Source of the DNA: Burkholderiales bacterium
Lineage (GTDB): Bacteria > Pseudomonadota > Gammaproteobacteria > Burkholderiales > Burkholderiaceae_C
DNA length: 64,000 nucleotides
Direction: 5' to 3'
Assembly (NCBI GenBank): GCA_016219375.1
Contig: JACRNC010000007.1
Coordinates: forward strand, 124,001-188,000
The translations under genes and the position numbers were made by a program. Shown here one piece after another: positions 29,509 through 38,757 of this stretch. Positions within the stretch are counted from its first letter, which is position 1; each line of letters begins with the position of its first letter. The notes beneath the pieces were generated by a model. It saw nothing but the letters and a program-made list of their open reading frames with translations. It ran no database searches and was not told the DNA's origin.

Positions 29509-31557
29509 ATGCTGCACCTTGCCGGCCTGAACGTCCTCATCCTCGGCCTCGGAGACTCCGGGCTGGCGATGGCGCGCTGGTGCGCCCGCTGCGGCGCGGC
29601 CTCGGTGCGCGTCGCCGATACGCGCCAGTCCCCGCCGCAGGCCGGGCGTCTGGCGCAGGACGTGCCGGGCGCGGTGCTGCACCAGGGGCTGGACCCGGCG
29701 CTGCTGGACGGCGTCAACCTGCTGCTCAAGAGCCCGGGCCTCTCGCCGCTGGACGCGGCTGTCGCGCCCCTGCTGCAGCGCGCCGACGAGCTGGGCATCC
29801 CGGTGCGCGGCGAGCTGTCGCTCTTCGCCTCGGCGCTGACGGACCTCAAGACCACTCGCGGCTACGCGCCCAAGGTGCTGGCCATCACCGGCACCAACGG
29901 CAAGACGACGACCACCTCGCTCACCGCGCTGCTGGTCGAGCGCGCCGGCAAGCGCGTCGGCCTGGCCGGCAACATCGGCCCCACGCTGCTGGACACCCTG
30001 GCCACCGCGCTGGATCAGGAGCCGCAGCCCGAGACCGACCCGCAGGAGGCGGCCGGCCAGGGCGCGGCCCTTGCGGCCCACGTCGCCGAGGACGCGGCGC
30101 ACATCGAAGTGCCCGTACCCGCGCCCGCCAGCAGCCCGCTGGACGACGAGGAAGACGCCACCGACCTGCCGGTGGAAGACTGGGCCGGCGACGTCGAAGA
30201 CGGCCTGAGCGACGAGGAGCCCGCAGGCGACCAGCCGGCCGAGGACGCCGGCCTGCACGGCCAGCCCGGCAGCGACCCGGCCGCGATCAAGGCGGATGAC
30301 GCCATCGCCCGCCGCGAGGAGGCCCCCGCCACCGTGGCCGCCGACGAGCCGCCCGTCAGCACGTCCGCCGCACCTGCTGAAGACAGCCCAGAGCCGGGCG
30401 CCCCCGCGCTGCCGCTGCCCGCCCCGGCCGAGCCGCTCTTCGTCGCCCTGCCCGAGGTCTGGGTGCTGGAGCTCTCCAGCTTCCAGCTCGATGGCGTCAC
30501 CAACTTCGAGCCCAGCGCCGCGGCGGTGCTCAACATCACCCAGGACCACCTGGACTGGCACGGCAGCCTGCAGGCCTATGCCGATGCCAAGGCGCGCATC
30601 TACGGCCGTGAGGCGGTGATGGTGGTCAACCGCGACGACCCGATGGTCGAGGCCATGATCCCGCCGCCGCAGGTCGTCAAGTCCGCCGTGCGCGGCCGGC
30701 CGGCCCGCACCGTGCACCGCCGCGTCGTCCGCTTTGGCCTGGATGCACCGCGCCAGCCGGGCGACTTCGGCCTGGTGGTCGAAGGCGGCATGGCCTGGCT
30801 GGTGCGCGCGATGGAGTCAGACGAGACGATCAAACGCAAACCTTCACGGCCCCCGAGCCGCCGCGATGCGGCGTCTGCCCCCCAGGGGGGTGCCTCGTCC
30901 TTGGGGCGGCCCGGCGGCTACGAGGCGGGCGAGGAAGAAGAGCTCATCCTCCAGCGCCTGATGCCCGCCGACGCGCTGCGCATCCGCGGCCGCCACAACG
31001 CGGCCAATGCGCTGGCGGCGCTGGCTCTGGCCACGGCCATCGGTTGCCCGCTGGCGCCCATGCTGCACGGCCTGCGCGAATACCGCGGCGAGCCGCACCG
31101 CGTCGAGCCCGTGGCCCGCATCGGCGATGTCGAGGCCTATGACGACAGCAAGGGCACCAACGTCGGCGCCACGGTCGCCGCCCTGACCGGCCTGGGCGCC
31201 GACATCGCGCCTGCGCGCCTGGTCGTCATCCTGGGTGGCGACGGCAAGGGCCAGGACTTCTCTCCCCTGCTCGACCCCGTGCGCCGCCATGTGCGGGCCG
31301 TGGCCCTGATCGGGCGCGATGCCGCGGCCATCGCGCAGGCCCTGCAACCGGCAGCGGAAGGCGGCCTGGTCCTGCAGGCGCATGACGACCTGCCCGCCGC
31401 CACGCGCTGGGCCTTCGAGCAGGCCAGAGCGGGCGACGCCGTGCTGCTGAGCCCGGCCTGTGCCAGCCTGGACATGTTCCGCAACTACGCCCACCGCGCC
31501 GAGGTCTTCATCGACACCGTGCGCGCGCTGGCCGACGAGCGCGGGGAGCTGGCATGA
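29509..31557 (+). CDS. murD: UDP-MurNAc-L-Ala:D-Glu ligase MurD with two large insertions
   Basis: Adds D-glutamate to UDP-MurNAc-L-Ala. The family is about 450 residues long but this protein is 682. Core motifs are intact: [16 protein letters not shown] loop [10 protein letters not shown] around 125-134, [53 protein letters not shown] and [14 protein letters not shown]. Insertion one (about residues 171-311) is a roughly 140-residue Asp/Glu/Ala/Pro-rich disordered segment placed before the substrate-binding strand. Insertion two (about 448-470) is a palindromic repeat element read in frame (30850-30919). The start at 29509 follows mraY by five bases. The stop overlaps ftsW (ATGA). The reading frame is open throughout, so it is probably functional. 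Confidence 0.94.
   Translation: MLHLAGLNVLILGLGDSGLAMARWCARCGAASVRVADTRQSPPQAGRLAQDVPGAVLHQGLDPALLDGVNLLLKSPGLSPLDAAVAPLLQRADELGIPVRGELSLFASALTDLKTTRGYAPKVLAITGTNGKTTTTSLTALLVERAGKRVGLAGNIGPTLLDTLATALDQEPQPETDPQEAAGQGAALAAHVAEDAAHIEVPVPAPASSPLDDEEDATDLPVEDWAGDVEDGLSDEEPAGDQPAEDAGLHGQPGSDPAAIKADDAIARREEAPATVAADEPPVSTSAAPAEDSPEPGAPALPLPAPAEPLFVALPEVWVLELSSFQLDGVTNFEPSAAAVLNITQDHLDWHGSLQAYADAKARIYGREAVMVVNRDDPMVEAMIPPPQVVKSAVRGRPARTVHRRVVRFGLDAPRQPGDFGLVVEGGMAWLVRAMESDETIKRKPSRPPSRRDAASAPQGGASSLGRPGGYEAGEEEELILQRLMPADALRIRGRHNAANALAALALATAIGCPLAPMLHGLREYRGEPHRVEPVARIGDVEAYDDSKGTNVGATVAALTGLGADIAPARLVVILGGDGKGQDFSPLLDPVRRHVRAVALIGRDAAAIAQALQPAAEGGLVLQAHDDLPAATRWAFEQARAGDAVLLSPACASLDMFRNYAHRAEVFIDTVRALADERGELA
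30850..30919 (-). repeat. Palindromic element read in frame inside murD
   Basis: About 70 bp with two dyads (GCCGC-CGAT-GCGGC-type and CCCCCC-A-GGGGGG). On the minus strand its sequence begins GCCGGGCCGCCCCAAG and continues with a C-run/G-run palindrome and a second hairpin. That is the same layout and the same 16-base start as the repeat in ddl (35548-35705), in opposite orientation. It encodes a Pro/Arg/Ser/Gly-rich surface insertion. Confidence 0.7.
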
Positions 31558-32843
31558 GCATGGCTGCACCCGCCCCGCGCTCCTGGGCGCAGCGCCTGCA
31601 GGCCTGGCGCGAGCGCGCCGCCGCGCTGCTGCCCGGCCGGGGCGAGGGGCGGCCTGCGCGCGTGCCCATCCGCGACTGGGTCAGCCTGTCCTCCGGCCAG
31701 CCGGCCAGCCTGTCCAACTTCGACTCGGGCGTCGTCGGCGTCACGGTCTTCCTGCTGGCAATGGGCCTGGTGATGGTCTATTCGGCCTCGGTGGCCATGC
31801 CGGACAACCCCAAGTTCGCCAGCTACGCGCCCACGCACTTCCTCAGCCGCCATGTGCTGAGCCTGGTGCTGGCGGCCATCGGCGGCCTGGTGGTCGTGCG
31901 CGTGCCCATGCTGTGGTGGGAGCGCATGGCGCCGTGGTTCTTCCTCGGCGCGCTGGCCCTGTTGGTGATGGTGCTGGTGCCCGGCATCGGCAAGGGCGTC
32001 AACGGCGCGCGGCGCTGGATCCCGCTGGGCGTCCTCAACTTCCAGCCGTCGGAGCTGGCCAAGCTGGCCGTGGCCCTTTATGCCGCCAACTACATGGTTC
32101 GCAAGATGGAGGTCAAGGAGCGCTTCTTCCGCGCGGTGATGCCGATGGCCTTTGCCGTGGGCGTGGTGGGCGTGCTGCTGCTGGCCGAGCCGGACATGGG
32201 CGCCTTCCTGGTCATCGCCGCCATCGCGATGGGCATCCTCTTCCTGGGCGGGGTCAACGGGCGCATGTTCTTCCTGATCAGCGCGGTGCTGATCGGTGCC
32301 TTCGCCATCATGGTCAGCGCCAGCCCCTGGCGGCGCGAGCGCATCTTTGCCTACCTCAACCCCTGGGACGAGCAGCACGCGCTGGGCAAGGCCTATCAGC
32401 TCACGCACTCGCTGATCGCCTTCGGCCGCGGCGAGCTCTTCGGCCAGGGCCTGGGCGGCAGCCTGGAGAAGCTGCACTACCTCCCCGAGGCGCACACCGA
32501 CTTCCTGCTGGCCGTGATCGGCGAGGAGCTGGGCTTCGTCGGCGTGGCCGCGGTCATCTTCGCCTTCTTCTGGCTCACGCGGCGCGTCTTCCACATCGGC
32601 CGCCAGGCTGTGGCGCTGGACCGTGTCTTCTCCGGCTTGGTGGCCCAGGGCATCGGCATCTGGATGGGCTGGCAGGCCTTCATCAACATGGGCGTCAACC
32701 TGGGCGTGCTGCCCACCAAGGGCCTGACGCTGCCGCTGATGAGCTACGGCGGCTCGGCCATCCTGCTCAACGTGGCGGCTCTCGCCATCGTGCTGCGGGT
32801 GGATATCGAGAACCGGCAGTTGATGCGGGGAGGACGTGCATGA
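31554..32843 (+). CDS. ftsW: Septal peptidoglycan glycosyltransferase FtsW
   Basis: A SEDS-family lipid II polymerase, 429 residues, working with FtsI at the septum. A cytoplasmic N-terminal region of about 60 residues precedes about ten membrane helices. Hallmarks are [37 protein letters not shown], the large extracellular loop with [39 protein letters not shown], and [15 protein letters not shown]. It overlaps murD and murG by four bases each. Confidence 0.95.
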   Translation: MSMAAPAPRSWAQRLQAWRERAAALLPGRGEGRPARVPIRDWVSLSSGQPASLSNFDSGVVGVTVFLLAMGLVMVYSASVAMPDNPKFASYAPTHFLSRHVLSLVLAAIGGLVVVRVPMLWWERMAPWFFLGALALLVMVLVPGIGKGVNGARRWIPLGVLNFQPSELAKLAVALYAANYMVRKMEVKERFFRAVMPMAFAVGVVGVLLLAEPDMGAFLVIAAIAMGILFLGGVNGRMFFLISAVLIGAFAIMVSASPWRRERIFAYLNPWDEQHALGKAYQLTHSLIAFGRGELFGQGLGGSLEKLHYLPEAHTDFLLAVIGEELGFVGVAAVIFAFFWLTRRVFHIGRQAVALDRVFSGLVAQGIGIWMGWQAFINMGVNLGVLPTKGLTLPLMSYGGSAILLNVAALAIVLRVDIENRQLMRGGRA

Positions 32844-33928
32844 CCCGCCACCTCGTCATCATGGCCGCCGGCACCGGCGGGCACATCATGCCGGGGCTGG
32901 CCGTGGCGCAGGAGATGCGCAATCGTGGCTGGACGGTGAGCTGGCTGGGCACGCGGCACGGCATGGAGAACCGCCTCGTGCCGCCGTCGGGCATCCCGAT
33001 GGACACGATCGCCTTCGACGGCCTGCGCGGCAAGGGGCTGCTGCACACCCTCACCGGTGGCCTGCGCATGCTGGCCGCGTTCGCTGCCTGCTGGCGCATC
33101 CTCAAGCGCCGCGCCGCCGATGCGGTGCTGGGCATGGGCGGCTATGTGTGCTTCCCCGGCGGGCTGATGGCCGCCGGCCGTGGCCTGCCGCTGGTGCTCG
33201 TCAACGCCGATGCGGCGCTGCTGATGAGCAACCGCGCGCTGCTGCCGCTGGCCGATGCCGTGGCCTTCGGCTTCGATGGCGAGGCCGCGCAGCGCGTGCG
33301 CCACGGCGTCGTCACCGGCAACCCGGTGCGCGCCGAGGTGGCCGCCGTGGCCCCGCCGGCCCAGCGCTTTGCCGGCCGCAGCGGCCCGCTGCGCCTGCTG
33401 GTGGTGGGCGGCAGCCTGGGCGCCAAGGTGCTCAACGACACCTTGCCGCAGGCCATCGCGCTGATGCCGCACGACAAGCGCCCCGTCGTCACCCACCAGA
33501 CCGGCGCCGCGCATATCGACGCGGTGAAGGCCGCCTATGCCAACGTCGCCGTGCAGGCCGAGGTTCTGCCCTTCATCGACGACATGGCACGCCGCCTGGC
33601 GGAGTGCGACGTGGTGGTCTGCCGCGCCGGCGCCATCACCGTGAGCGAGCTGTGCGCCGCCGGCGTGGCCAGCGTGCTGGTGCCGCTGATCGTCAGCACC
33701 ACCTCGCACCAGCGCGACAACGCCGAACACCTGGCTGCGCAAGGGGCCGCCGTGCACCTGCCGCAGTCCGACCTGAACCCTGCTCGCCTGGCCGCGCTGC
33801 TGCAGGCCCTGGACCGTGACCACCTGCAGTCCATGGCCGAGCGCGCCCGCAGCCTGGCCCGGCCTGCTGCGGCAGCGGCGGTGGCCGACCAGATCGAGCG
33901 ATTGATGAACAAGAGGGCTGCCGCATGA
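32840..33928 (+). CDS. murG: Lipid II synthase MurG
   Basis: Transfers GlcNAc to lipid I on the cytoplasmic face of the membrane. The 362-residue GT28 enzyme has the N-terminal glycine-rich loop [58 protein letters not shown] and the UDP-GlcNAc region [20 protein letters not shown]. The start overlaps ftsW (ATGA). The stop overlaps the ATG of the first short repeat ORF at 33925, starting an unusual chain of coupled starts that leads to murC. Confidence 0.95.
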   Translation: MTRHLVIMAAGTGGHIMPGLAVAQEMRNRGWTVSWLGTRHGMENRLVPPSGIPMDTIAFDGLRGKGLLHTLTGGLRMLAAFAACWRILKRRAADAVLGMGGYVCFPGGLMAAGRGLPLVLVNADAALLMSNRALLPLADAVAFGFDGEAAQRVRHGVVTGNPVRAEVAAVAPPAQRFAGRSGPLRLLVVGGSLGAKVLNDTLPQAIALMPHDKRPVVTHQTGAAHIDAVKAAYANVAVQAEVLPFIDDMARRLAECDVVVCRAGAITVSELCAAGVASVLVPLIVSTTSHQRDNAEHLAAQGAAVHLPQSDLNPARLAALLQALDRDHLQSMAERARSLARPAAAAAVADQIERLMNKRAAA

Positions 33929-34014
33929 AGCACGCGGTCAAGCACATTCACTTCGTCGAGAACGTGACGAAGGCCGACGAAGCGGCTTGCTGCCTGCAAA
34001 GGGGCGTCGCATGA
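33925..34014 (+). CDS. Short coupled ORF 1 between murG and murC
   Basis: Encodes 29 residues: [11 protein letters not shown], identical to the start of MurC, followed by [18 protein letters not shown]. Its ATG overlaps the murG stop (ATGA) and its own TGA overlaps the ATG of the next short ORF. Ribosomes finishing murG would be handed to it. It has no homology I recognise beyond the MurC-like start. It could be a leader peptide, a relay that lowers or times MurC synthesis, or a neutral duplication. Whether the peptide is stable is unknown. Confidence 0.55.
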   Translation: MKHAVKHIHFVENVTKADEAACCLQRGVA

Positions 34015-34100
34015 AGCACGCCGTCAAGCACATTCACTTCGTCGAGAACGTAACGAGGGCCGACGAAGCGGTCGGTGACCTGCGGGGGGCTGCCGCGTGA
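34011..34100 (+). CDS. Short coupled ORF 2 between murG and murC
   Basis: A second 29-residue frame, [11 protein letters not shown] followed by [18 protein letters not shown]. It starts on the ATGA overlap with ORF 1 and ends on a GTGA overlap with murC. The central ENVT(K/R)ADEA block is kept between the two copies while the C-terminal third differs. The preserved length (86 bp, not a multiple of three, which is exactly what keeps each stop on the next start) suggests that coupling itself has been retained. Confidence 0.55.
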   Translation: MKHAVKHIHFVENVTRADEAVGDLRGAAA

Positions 34101-35506
34101 AGCACGCCGTCAAGCACATCCACTTCGTCGGCGTGGGCGGCTCCGGCATGTCCGGCATCGCCGAGGTGCTGCTCAACCTGGGCTACACCATCTCCGGCTC
34201 CGACCAGGCCGACAGCGCGGTGACGCGGCGGCTGGCGCAGCTGGGGGCGCGGGTCTTCGTCGGCCATGATGCGGCGCATATCGAGGGCGCCGATGCCATC
34301 GTCACCTCCACCGCGGTGAAGGGCGACAACCCTGAGGTGATCGCCGCGCGCGCCAGGCGCGTGCCGGTGGTGCCGCGCGCGGTGATGCTGGCCGAGTTGA
34401 TGCGCCTGAAGCGCGGCATCGCCATCGCCGGCACGCATGGCAAGACGACCACCACCTCGCTCGTGGCCTGCGTGCTGGCCGATGCCGGGCTGGACCCGAC
34501 GTTCGTCATCGGCGGCCGGCTCAACAGCGCCGGAGCCAACTCGCGCCTGGGCTCGGGCGACTACATCGTGGTCGAGGCCGACGAGTCGGACGCGTCCTTC
34601 CTGAACCTCATGCCGGTGCTGTCGGTCGTCACCAACATCGACGCCGACCACATGGACACCTACGGGCACGACTTCGCCCGGCTCAAGCAGGCCTTCGTGG
34701 ACTTCCTGCACCGCATGCCCTTCTACGGCGCGGCGGTGCTGTGTGCCGACGACCCGGGCGTGCGCTCCATCATGCCGCTGGTCTCGCGCCCGGTGGTCAC
34801 CTACGGCTTCGGCGAGGACGCGCAGATCCGCGCGGTCGACGTGGAGGCGCTGCCCGGCGGGCAGATGCGCTTCGTCGCGCAGCGGCGCAACGGCACGGTC
34901 ATGCCCGACCTGCCGGTCACGCTCAACCTGCCCGGCCGCCACAACGTGCTCAACGCGCTGGCCGTGATCGGCGTGGCCACCGAGCTGGAGCTGCCCGACG
35001 AGCCCATCGTGCGCGCGCTGCAGGAGTTCAAGGGCGTGGGCCGGCGCTTCCAGCGCTGGGGCGAGCAGCCCACCCGTGACGGGGGCCGGTTCACCCTGAT
35101 CGACGACTACGGCCACCACCCGGTGGAGATGGGCGCGGTGTTGTCGGCCGCGCGCGGCGCCTTCCCCGGCCGGCGCATCGTGCTGGCCTTCCAGCCGCAC
35201 CGCTACACCCGCACGCGCGACTGCTTCGAGGACTTCGTCAAGGTCATGGGCACGGCCGACGCCGTCTGGCTGGCCGAGGTCTATGCAGCCGGCGAGGCGC
35301 CCATCGTCGCTGCAGACGGCCGCGCGCTGACCCGCGCGCTGCGCCTGGAGGGCAAGGTGGAGCCGCTGTTCATCGACGACATCGCCGCCATGCCGCAGGC
35401 CATCGCCGAGCACGCGCGCGACGGCGACGTGGTGATCTGCATGGGCGCCGGCTCCATCGGCGGCGTGCCGGCCAAGGTGGTTGAGATGCTGAAGGAGGCG
35501 GCATGA
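34097..35506 (+). CDS. murC: UDP-MurNAc:L-Ala ligase MurC
   Basis: First amino-acid ligase of the muramyl pentapeptide pathway, 469 residues. The N-terminus reads [20 protein letters not shown], the ATP loop GTHGKT is at 112-117, then [25 protein letters not shown] and [17 protein letters not shown]. The start is GTG at 34097, overlapping the preceding short ORF as GTGA; neighbouring genes of the chain use ATG. The GGGGGG run six bases upstream may help ribosomes reinitiate. The stop overlaps ddl (ATGA). Confidence 0.95.
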   Translation: MKHAVKHIHFVGVGGSGMSGIAEVLLNLGYTISGSDQADSAVTRRLAQLGARVFVGHDAAHIEGADAIVTSTAVKGDNPEVIAARARRVPVVPRAVMLAELMRLKRGIAIAGTHGKTTTTSLVACVLADAGLDPTFVIGGRLNSAGANSRLGSGDYIVVEADESDASFLNLMPVLSVVTNIDADHMDTYGHDFARLKQAFVDFLHRMPFYGAAVLCADDPGVRSIMPLVSRPVVTYGFGEDAQIRAVDVEALPGGQMRFVAQRRNGTVMPDLPVTLNLPGRHNVLNALAVIGVATELELPDEPIVRALQEFKGVGRRFQRWGEQPTRDGGRFTLIDDYGHHPVEMGAVLSAARGAFPGRRIVLAFQPHRYTRTRDCFEDFVKVMGTADAVWLAEVYAAGEAPIVAADGRALTRALRLEGKVEPLFIDDIAAMPQAIAEHARDGDVVICMGAGSIGGVPAKVVEMLKEAA

Positions 35507-36639
35507 GCGAGCACGCCAAGACGATGGCTGACGCGGCCAGCGGGCCGAGCGCCGGGCCGCCCCAAGCCGGCCCGCATCCCCTTGGGGGATCGACCGTCGT
35601 ACCCGACGGGCGAGGGGCGGTCACCCAGCCAAGCGCCGGGCCGCCCCAAGCCGGCCCGCATCCCCTCGGGGGATCGACCGTCGTACCCGACGGGCGAGGG
35701 GCTGTCCATCTCGGCAAGGTCGCCGTGCTCATGGGCGGCACCTCCGCCGAGCGCGAGGTCTCGCTGATGTCGGGCGCCGGCGTGCTCAAGGCCCTGCAGT
35801 CGCAGGGCGTGGACGCCCATGCCTTCGATCCCGCCGAGCGCGATGTGTCCGATCTGAAGCGCGAGGGCTTCGAGCGCTGCTTCATCGCCCTGCACGGCCG
35901 CCGTGGCGAGGACGGCGCGCTGCAGGGCGCGCTGGAGCTGCTGCGCATCCCCTACACGGGATCGGGCGTCATGGCCTCGGCCATCGCGATGGACAAGATC
36001 ATGACCAAGCGCATCTGGCGCTTCGAGGGCCTGCCCACGCCGGACTGGCGCATCGCGCGCAGTGCCGCCGAATGCGAGGCGGCGCTGGCCGTGCTGGGCG
36101 CGCCGATGATCGTCAAGGCCGCGCGCGAGGGCTCCAGCATCGGCCTGACCAAGGTCAGCGATGCCGCCCAGTGCCGCGCCGCCTTCGAGGCCGCGGCCCA
36201 GTTCGACCGCGAGGTGCTGTGCGAGCAGTTCATCGAGGGCGACGAGACCACCTGCCCGGTGCTGGGCGAGGGCGAGGGCGCCCAGGCCCTGCCGGTGATC
36301 CGCATCGTCGCGCCCGGCGGCAACTACGACTACCAGAACAAGTACTTCACCGACGAGGTGCGGTACCTCTGTCCCAGCGGCCTGCCGGCCGACGAGGAGG
36401 CCGAGATCCAGCGCATCGTCGTGCGCGCCTATCGCACGCTGGGCTGCCGCGGCTGGGCGCGGGCCGACGTGATGATCCGTGCCAGCGACCGCCAGCCGTT
36501 TCTCCTTGAGATCAACACCTCGCCCGGCATGACCGGCCACTCGCTGGTGCCGATGTCCGCGCGCGCGGCCGGCATCAGCTACGAGCAGCTGTGCCTGCGC
36601 CTGCTGGCCGCGGCCACGCTGGACGAGGCCGCCGCCTGA
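35503..36639 (+). CDS. ddl: D-alanine--D-alanine ligase with repeat-derived N-terminal insertion
   Basis: Makes D-Ala-D-Ala for MurF. The 378-residue ATP-grasp enzyme has [47 protein letters not shown] and [20 protein letters not shown]. In relatives the GKVAVLMGG strand begins about ten residues from the start. Here 68 residues precede it because two 28-codon copies of a palindromic element are read in frame. The start at 35503 overlaps the murC stop (ATGA). The core looks complete, so the extension is probably a tolerated flexible tail. Confidence 0.94.
   Translation: MSEHAKTMADAASGPSAGPPQAGPHPLGGSTVVPDGRGAVTQPSAGPPQAGPHPLGGSTVVPDGRGAVHLGKVAVLMGGTSAEREVSLMSGAGVLKALQSQGVDAHAFDPAERDVSDLKREGFERCFIALHGRRGEDGALQGALELLRIPYTGSGVMASAIAMDKIMTKRIWRFEGLPTPDWRIARSAAECEAALAVLGAPMIVKAAREGSSIGLTKVSDAAQCRAAFEAAAQFDREVLCEQFIEGDETTCPVLGEGEGAQALPVIRIVAPGGNYDYQNKYFTDEVRYLCPSGLPADEEAEIQRIVVRAYRTLGCRGWARADVMIRASDRQPFLLEINTSPGMTGHSLVPMSARAAGISYEQLCLRLLAAATLDEAAA
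35548..35705 (+). repeat. Palindromic element, two tandem in-frame copies inside ddl
   Basis: Copies start at 35548 and 35632 (period 84 bp, 28 codons). Each begins AGCGCCGGGCCGCCCCAAG and contains two hairpins, ATCCCC/GGGGAT and CCGTCG/CGACGG. The two copies are almost identical, indicating a recent duplication. The element resembles the murD insert in inverse orientation. Each unit encodes [18 protein letters not shown] followed by VPDGRGAV. Confidence 0.85.
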
Positions 36640-36649
36640 GGCTCAAGCC

Positions 36650-37465
36650 ATGAACGCCGCCGCCCTGCCCGACACCCCCTTCGACGTGCGCGCGATGAAC
36701 GCCGCCGCGACGGGGCTGTTCGCGCTCGCCGGCGTGCTGGCGGCTGCGCTGGTGATGCTGGCGCTGGCCCGCCTGCCGGCCTTCACCGTCCGCCAGGTGG
36801 TGGTCGATGGCGACGTGGGGCGCAACAGCCCGGCCACGCTGCGCGCGGCCGCGGTGAGCAAGCTCTCGGGCACGCTGTTCACGCTCAACCTGGCGCGCGC
36901 CCAGGCAGCCTTCCAGTCGGCGCCCTGGGTGCGTCGTGCGGTGGTGCGCCGCGTGTGGCCCGGCACGGTGGCCGTCACGCTGCAGGAGCACCGCGCCGCC
37001 GCCTACTGGGCGCGCGAGGAGGGCGACGACCACCTCGTCAACACGCTGGGCGAGGTCTTCGAGGCCAACCTGGGCGATGTCGAGGACGACAAGCTGCCCA
37101 CGCTGGCCGGCCCGGACGGCAGCAGCGCGCAGATGCTGGAGATGCTGGGCCGCTTCGACGCCGCGCTGGCGCCGCTGCAGGCCCGCATCGACCGCCTGTC
37201 GCTGAGCCAGCGCGGCACCTGGGAGGCCGAGCTCGACACCGGCGCGCGCATCGCCATCGGCCGCGGCCAGCCCGACGAGCTCGTCGCGCGCGTGGAGCGC
37301 TTCGTCTCCACCGTCTCGCAGGTGACGGCCCGCTATCCGCAGCGCGCCGCCGGCCAGCTGATCGAATCCGCCGACCTGCGCTACCGCCAGGGCTATGCCC
37401 TGGGCCTGCGCGGCGTCGCCACCCTGCCCGCATCGGCCCCGGCCGGGCGGGGCTCCACACACTGA
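36650..37465 (+). CDS. ftsQ: Cell division protein FtsQ
   Basis: A 271-residue bitopic division protein. After about 15 cytoplasmic residues comes a membrane helix (AATGLFALAGVLAAALVMLA), then a POTRA domain (FTVRQVVVDGDVGRNSPATL, with PWVRRAVVRRVWPGTVAVTL) and the FtsQ beta domain (YWAREEGDDHLVNTLGEVFE). It recruits FtsL, FtsB, FtsW and FtsI. It starts 10 bp after ddl, and ftsA follows after 20 bp. Confidence 0.94.
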   Translation: MNAAALPDTPFDVRAMNAAATGLFALAGVLAAALVMLALARLPAFTVRQVVVDGDVGRNSPATLRAAAVSKLSGTLFTLNLARAQAAFQSAPWVRRAVVRRVWPGTVAVTLQEHRAAAYWAREEGDDHLVNTLGEVFEANLGDVEDDKLPTLAGPDGSSAQMLEMLGRFDAALAPLQARIDRLSLSQRGTWEAELDTGARIAIGRGQPDELVARVERFVSTVSQVTARYPQRAAGQLIESADLRYRQGYALGLRGVATLPASAPAGRGSTH

Positions 37466-37485
37466 CCCCACCGCGCAAGAAGGCC

Positions 37486-38683
37486 ATGGCCAAGGAATAC
37501 AAGGATCTCGTCGTCGGACTCGACATCGGCACCGCCAAGGTGATGGCGGTGGTGGCCGAGGTCATGCCATCCGGCGAGCTGCGCGTGGCCGGCCTGGGCG
37601 TGGCGCCCAGCCACGGCTTGAAGCGCGGCGTGGTGGTCAACATCGACGCCACGGTGCAGTCCATCCAGCAGGCGCTCAAGGAGGCCGAGATGATGGCCGA
37701 CTGCCGCATCAGCCGCGTCTACACCGGCATCACCGGCAGCCACATCCGCGGCCAGAACTCCACCGGCATGGTCATCGTGCGCGACAAGGAGGTCAGCCCC
37801 ATCGACGTCACCCGCGTCGTGGAGACGGCCAAGGCCATCAACATCCCCAACGACCAGCGCCTGCTGCTGGTGGAGCCGCAGGAGTTCGTCATCGACGGGC
37901 ACGAGGTCAAGGAGCCCATCGGCATGAGCGGGGGCGCCTGGAGGTCAAGGTGCACATCGTCACCGGTGCGCAGAGCGCGGCCGAGAACATCGTCAAGTGC
38001 GTGCGCCGCTGCGGCCTGGAGGTCGAGCAGCTGGTGCTCAACCCCAGCGCCTCGGCCGCCGCCGTGCTGACCGACGACGAGGCGCCGGTACCACCGACGT
38101 GTCCATCTTCACCGACGGCGCCATCCGCCACACGGCCGTCATCCCGATCGCCGGCGACCTGATCACCAGCGACATCGCGATGGCGCTGCGCACGCCGACC
38201 AAGGACGCCGAGGAGATCAAGGTGGACTTCGGCGTGGCCAAGCAGCTGCTGGCCGACCCCAACGAGCAGATCGAGGTCCCCGGCCTGGGCGACCGCGCCC
38301 CGCGCATGCTCAGCCGCCAGGCGCTGGCCGGCGTGATCGAGCCGCGCGTGGAGGAGATCTTCTCGCTGGTGCAGCAGGTCATCCGCGAAAGCGGCTTCGA
38401 GGAGCTGCTGTCCAGCGGCATCGTGCTCACCGGCGGCTCGGCCGTCATGCCCGGCATGGTGGAGCTGGGCGAAGACATCTTCCTGAAGCCGGTGCGCAAG
38501 GGCGTGCCGACCTATTCAGGCGCACTGTTCGACATGGTGGCCAACCCGCGGTCGGCCACGGTCATGGGCTTGCTCGAAGAAGCAAGGATGGCGCGCACGC
38601 GCGGCATCAAGGCGGCACAGCAGGCAGGGTCGGTGCAGACCCTGTTCGGCCGTGTCAAGGACTGGTTCGTCGGCAACTTCTGA
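37486..38683 (+). pseudogene. ftsA: Cell division protein FtsA, reading frame broken twice
   Basis: FtsA is the actin-like membrane anchor of FtsZ, about 410 residues. The N-terminal part (MAKEYKDLVVGLDIGTAKVM through EPIGMSG) is normal. At 37933/37934 one base is missing: restoring a T in GGGG-T-GCGCC gives MSGVRLEVKVH. The second piece (LEVKVHIVTGAQSAAENIVK to AAAVLTDDE) is in another frame. Near 38083-38086 about 31 bases are missing, removing the stretch that in relatives encodes KELGVALVDIG just before AGTTDVSIFTDG. The third piece runs normally to GRVKDWFVGNF at 38683. Because ftsA is normally essential, a sequencing or assembly error is as likely as a true mutation. Confidence 0.85.
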
Positions 38684-38757
38684 TGAAGCGGCCGACCGGA
38701 CCCGAGGGATCTTTCTTTTATCAATTGGCAACTGCTTGACGACGACGGAGGCTAGAC

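Larger units (their letters stand above)
33925..34100 (+). repeat. 86-bp tandem repeat derived from the murC 5' end
   Basis: Two complete 86-bp units (33925-34010, 34011-34096) and a third start at 34097, which is murC itself. The units are about 83% identical to each other. The first 33 bases of each nearly match the murC start; the remaining 53 bases do not match murC. Each complete unit contains a perfect 8-bp inverted repeat (CTTCGTCG / CGACGAAG; 33951-33958 with 33975-33982, and 34037-34044 with 34061-34068). Unit 1 can also pair its first arm with the nearer GACGAA. Confidence 0.92.

Noticed and set aside
37930..38090. Programmed frameshifting in ftsA
   Set aside because: Two shifts would be needed, the second spanning a deletion of about 31 bases including conserved residues. 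No slippery heptamer or downstream pseudoknot is evident, so damage or sequencing error is simpler.
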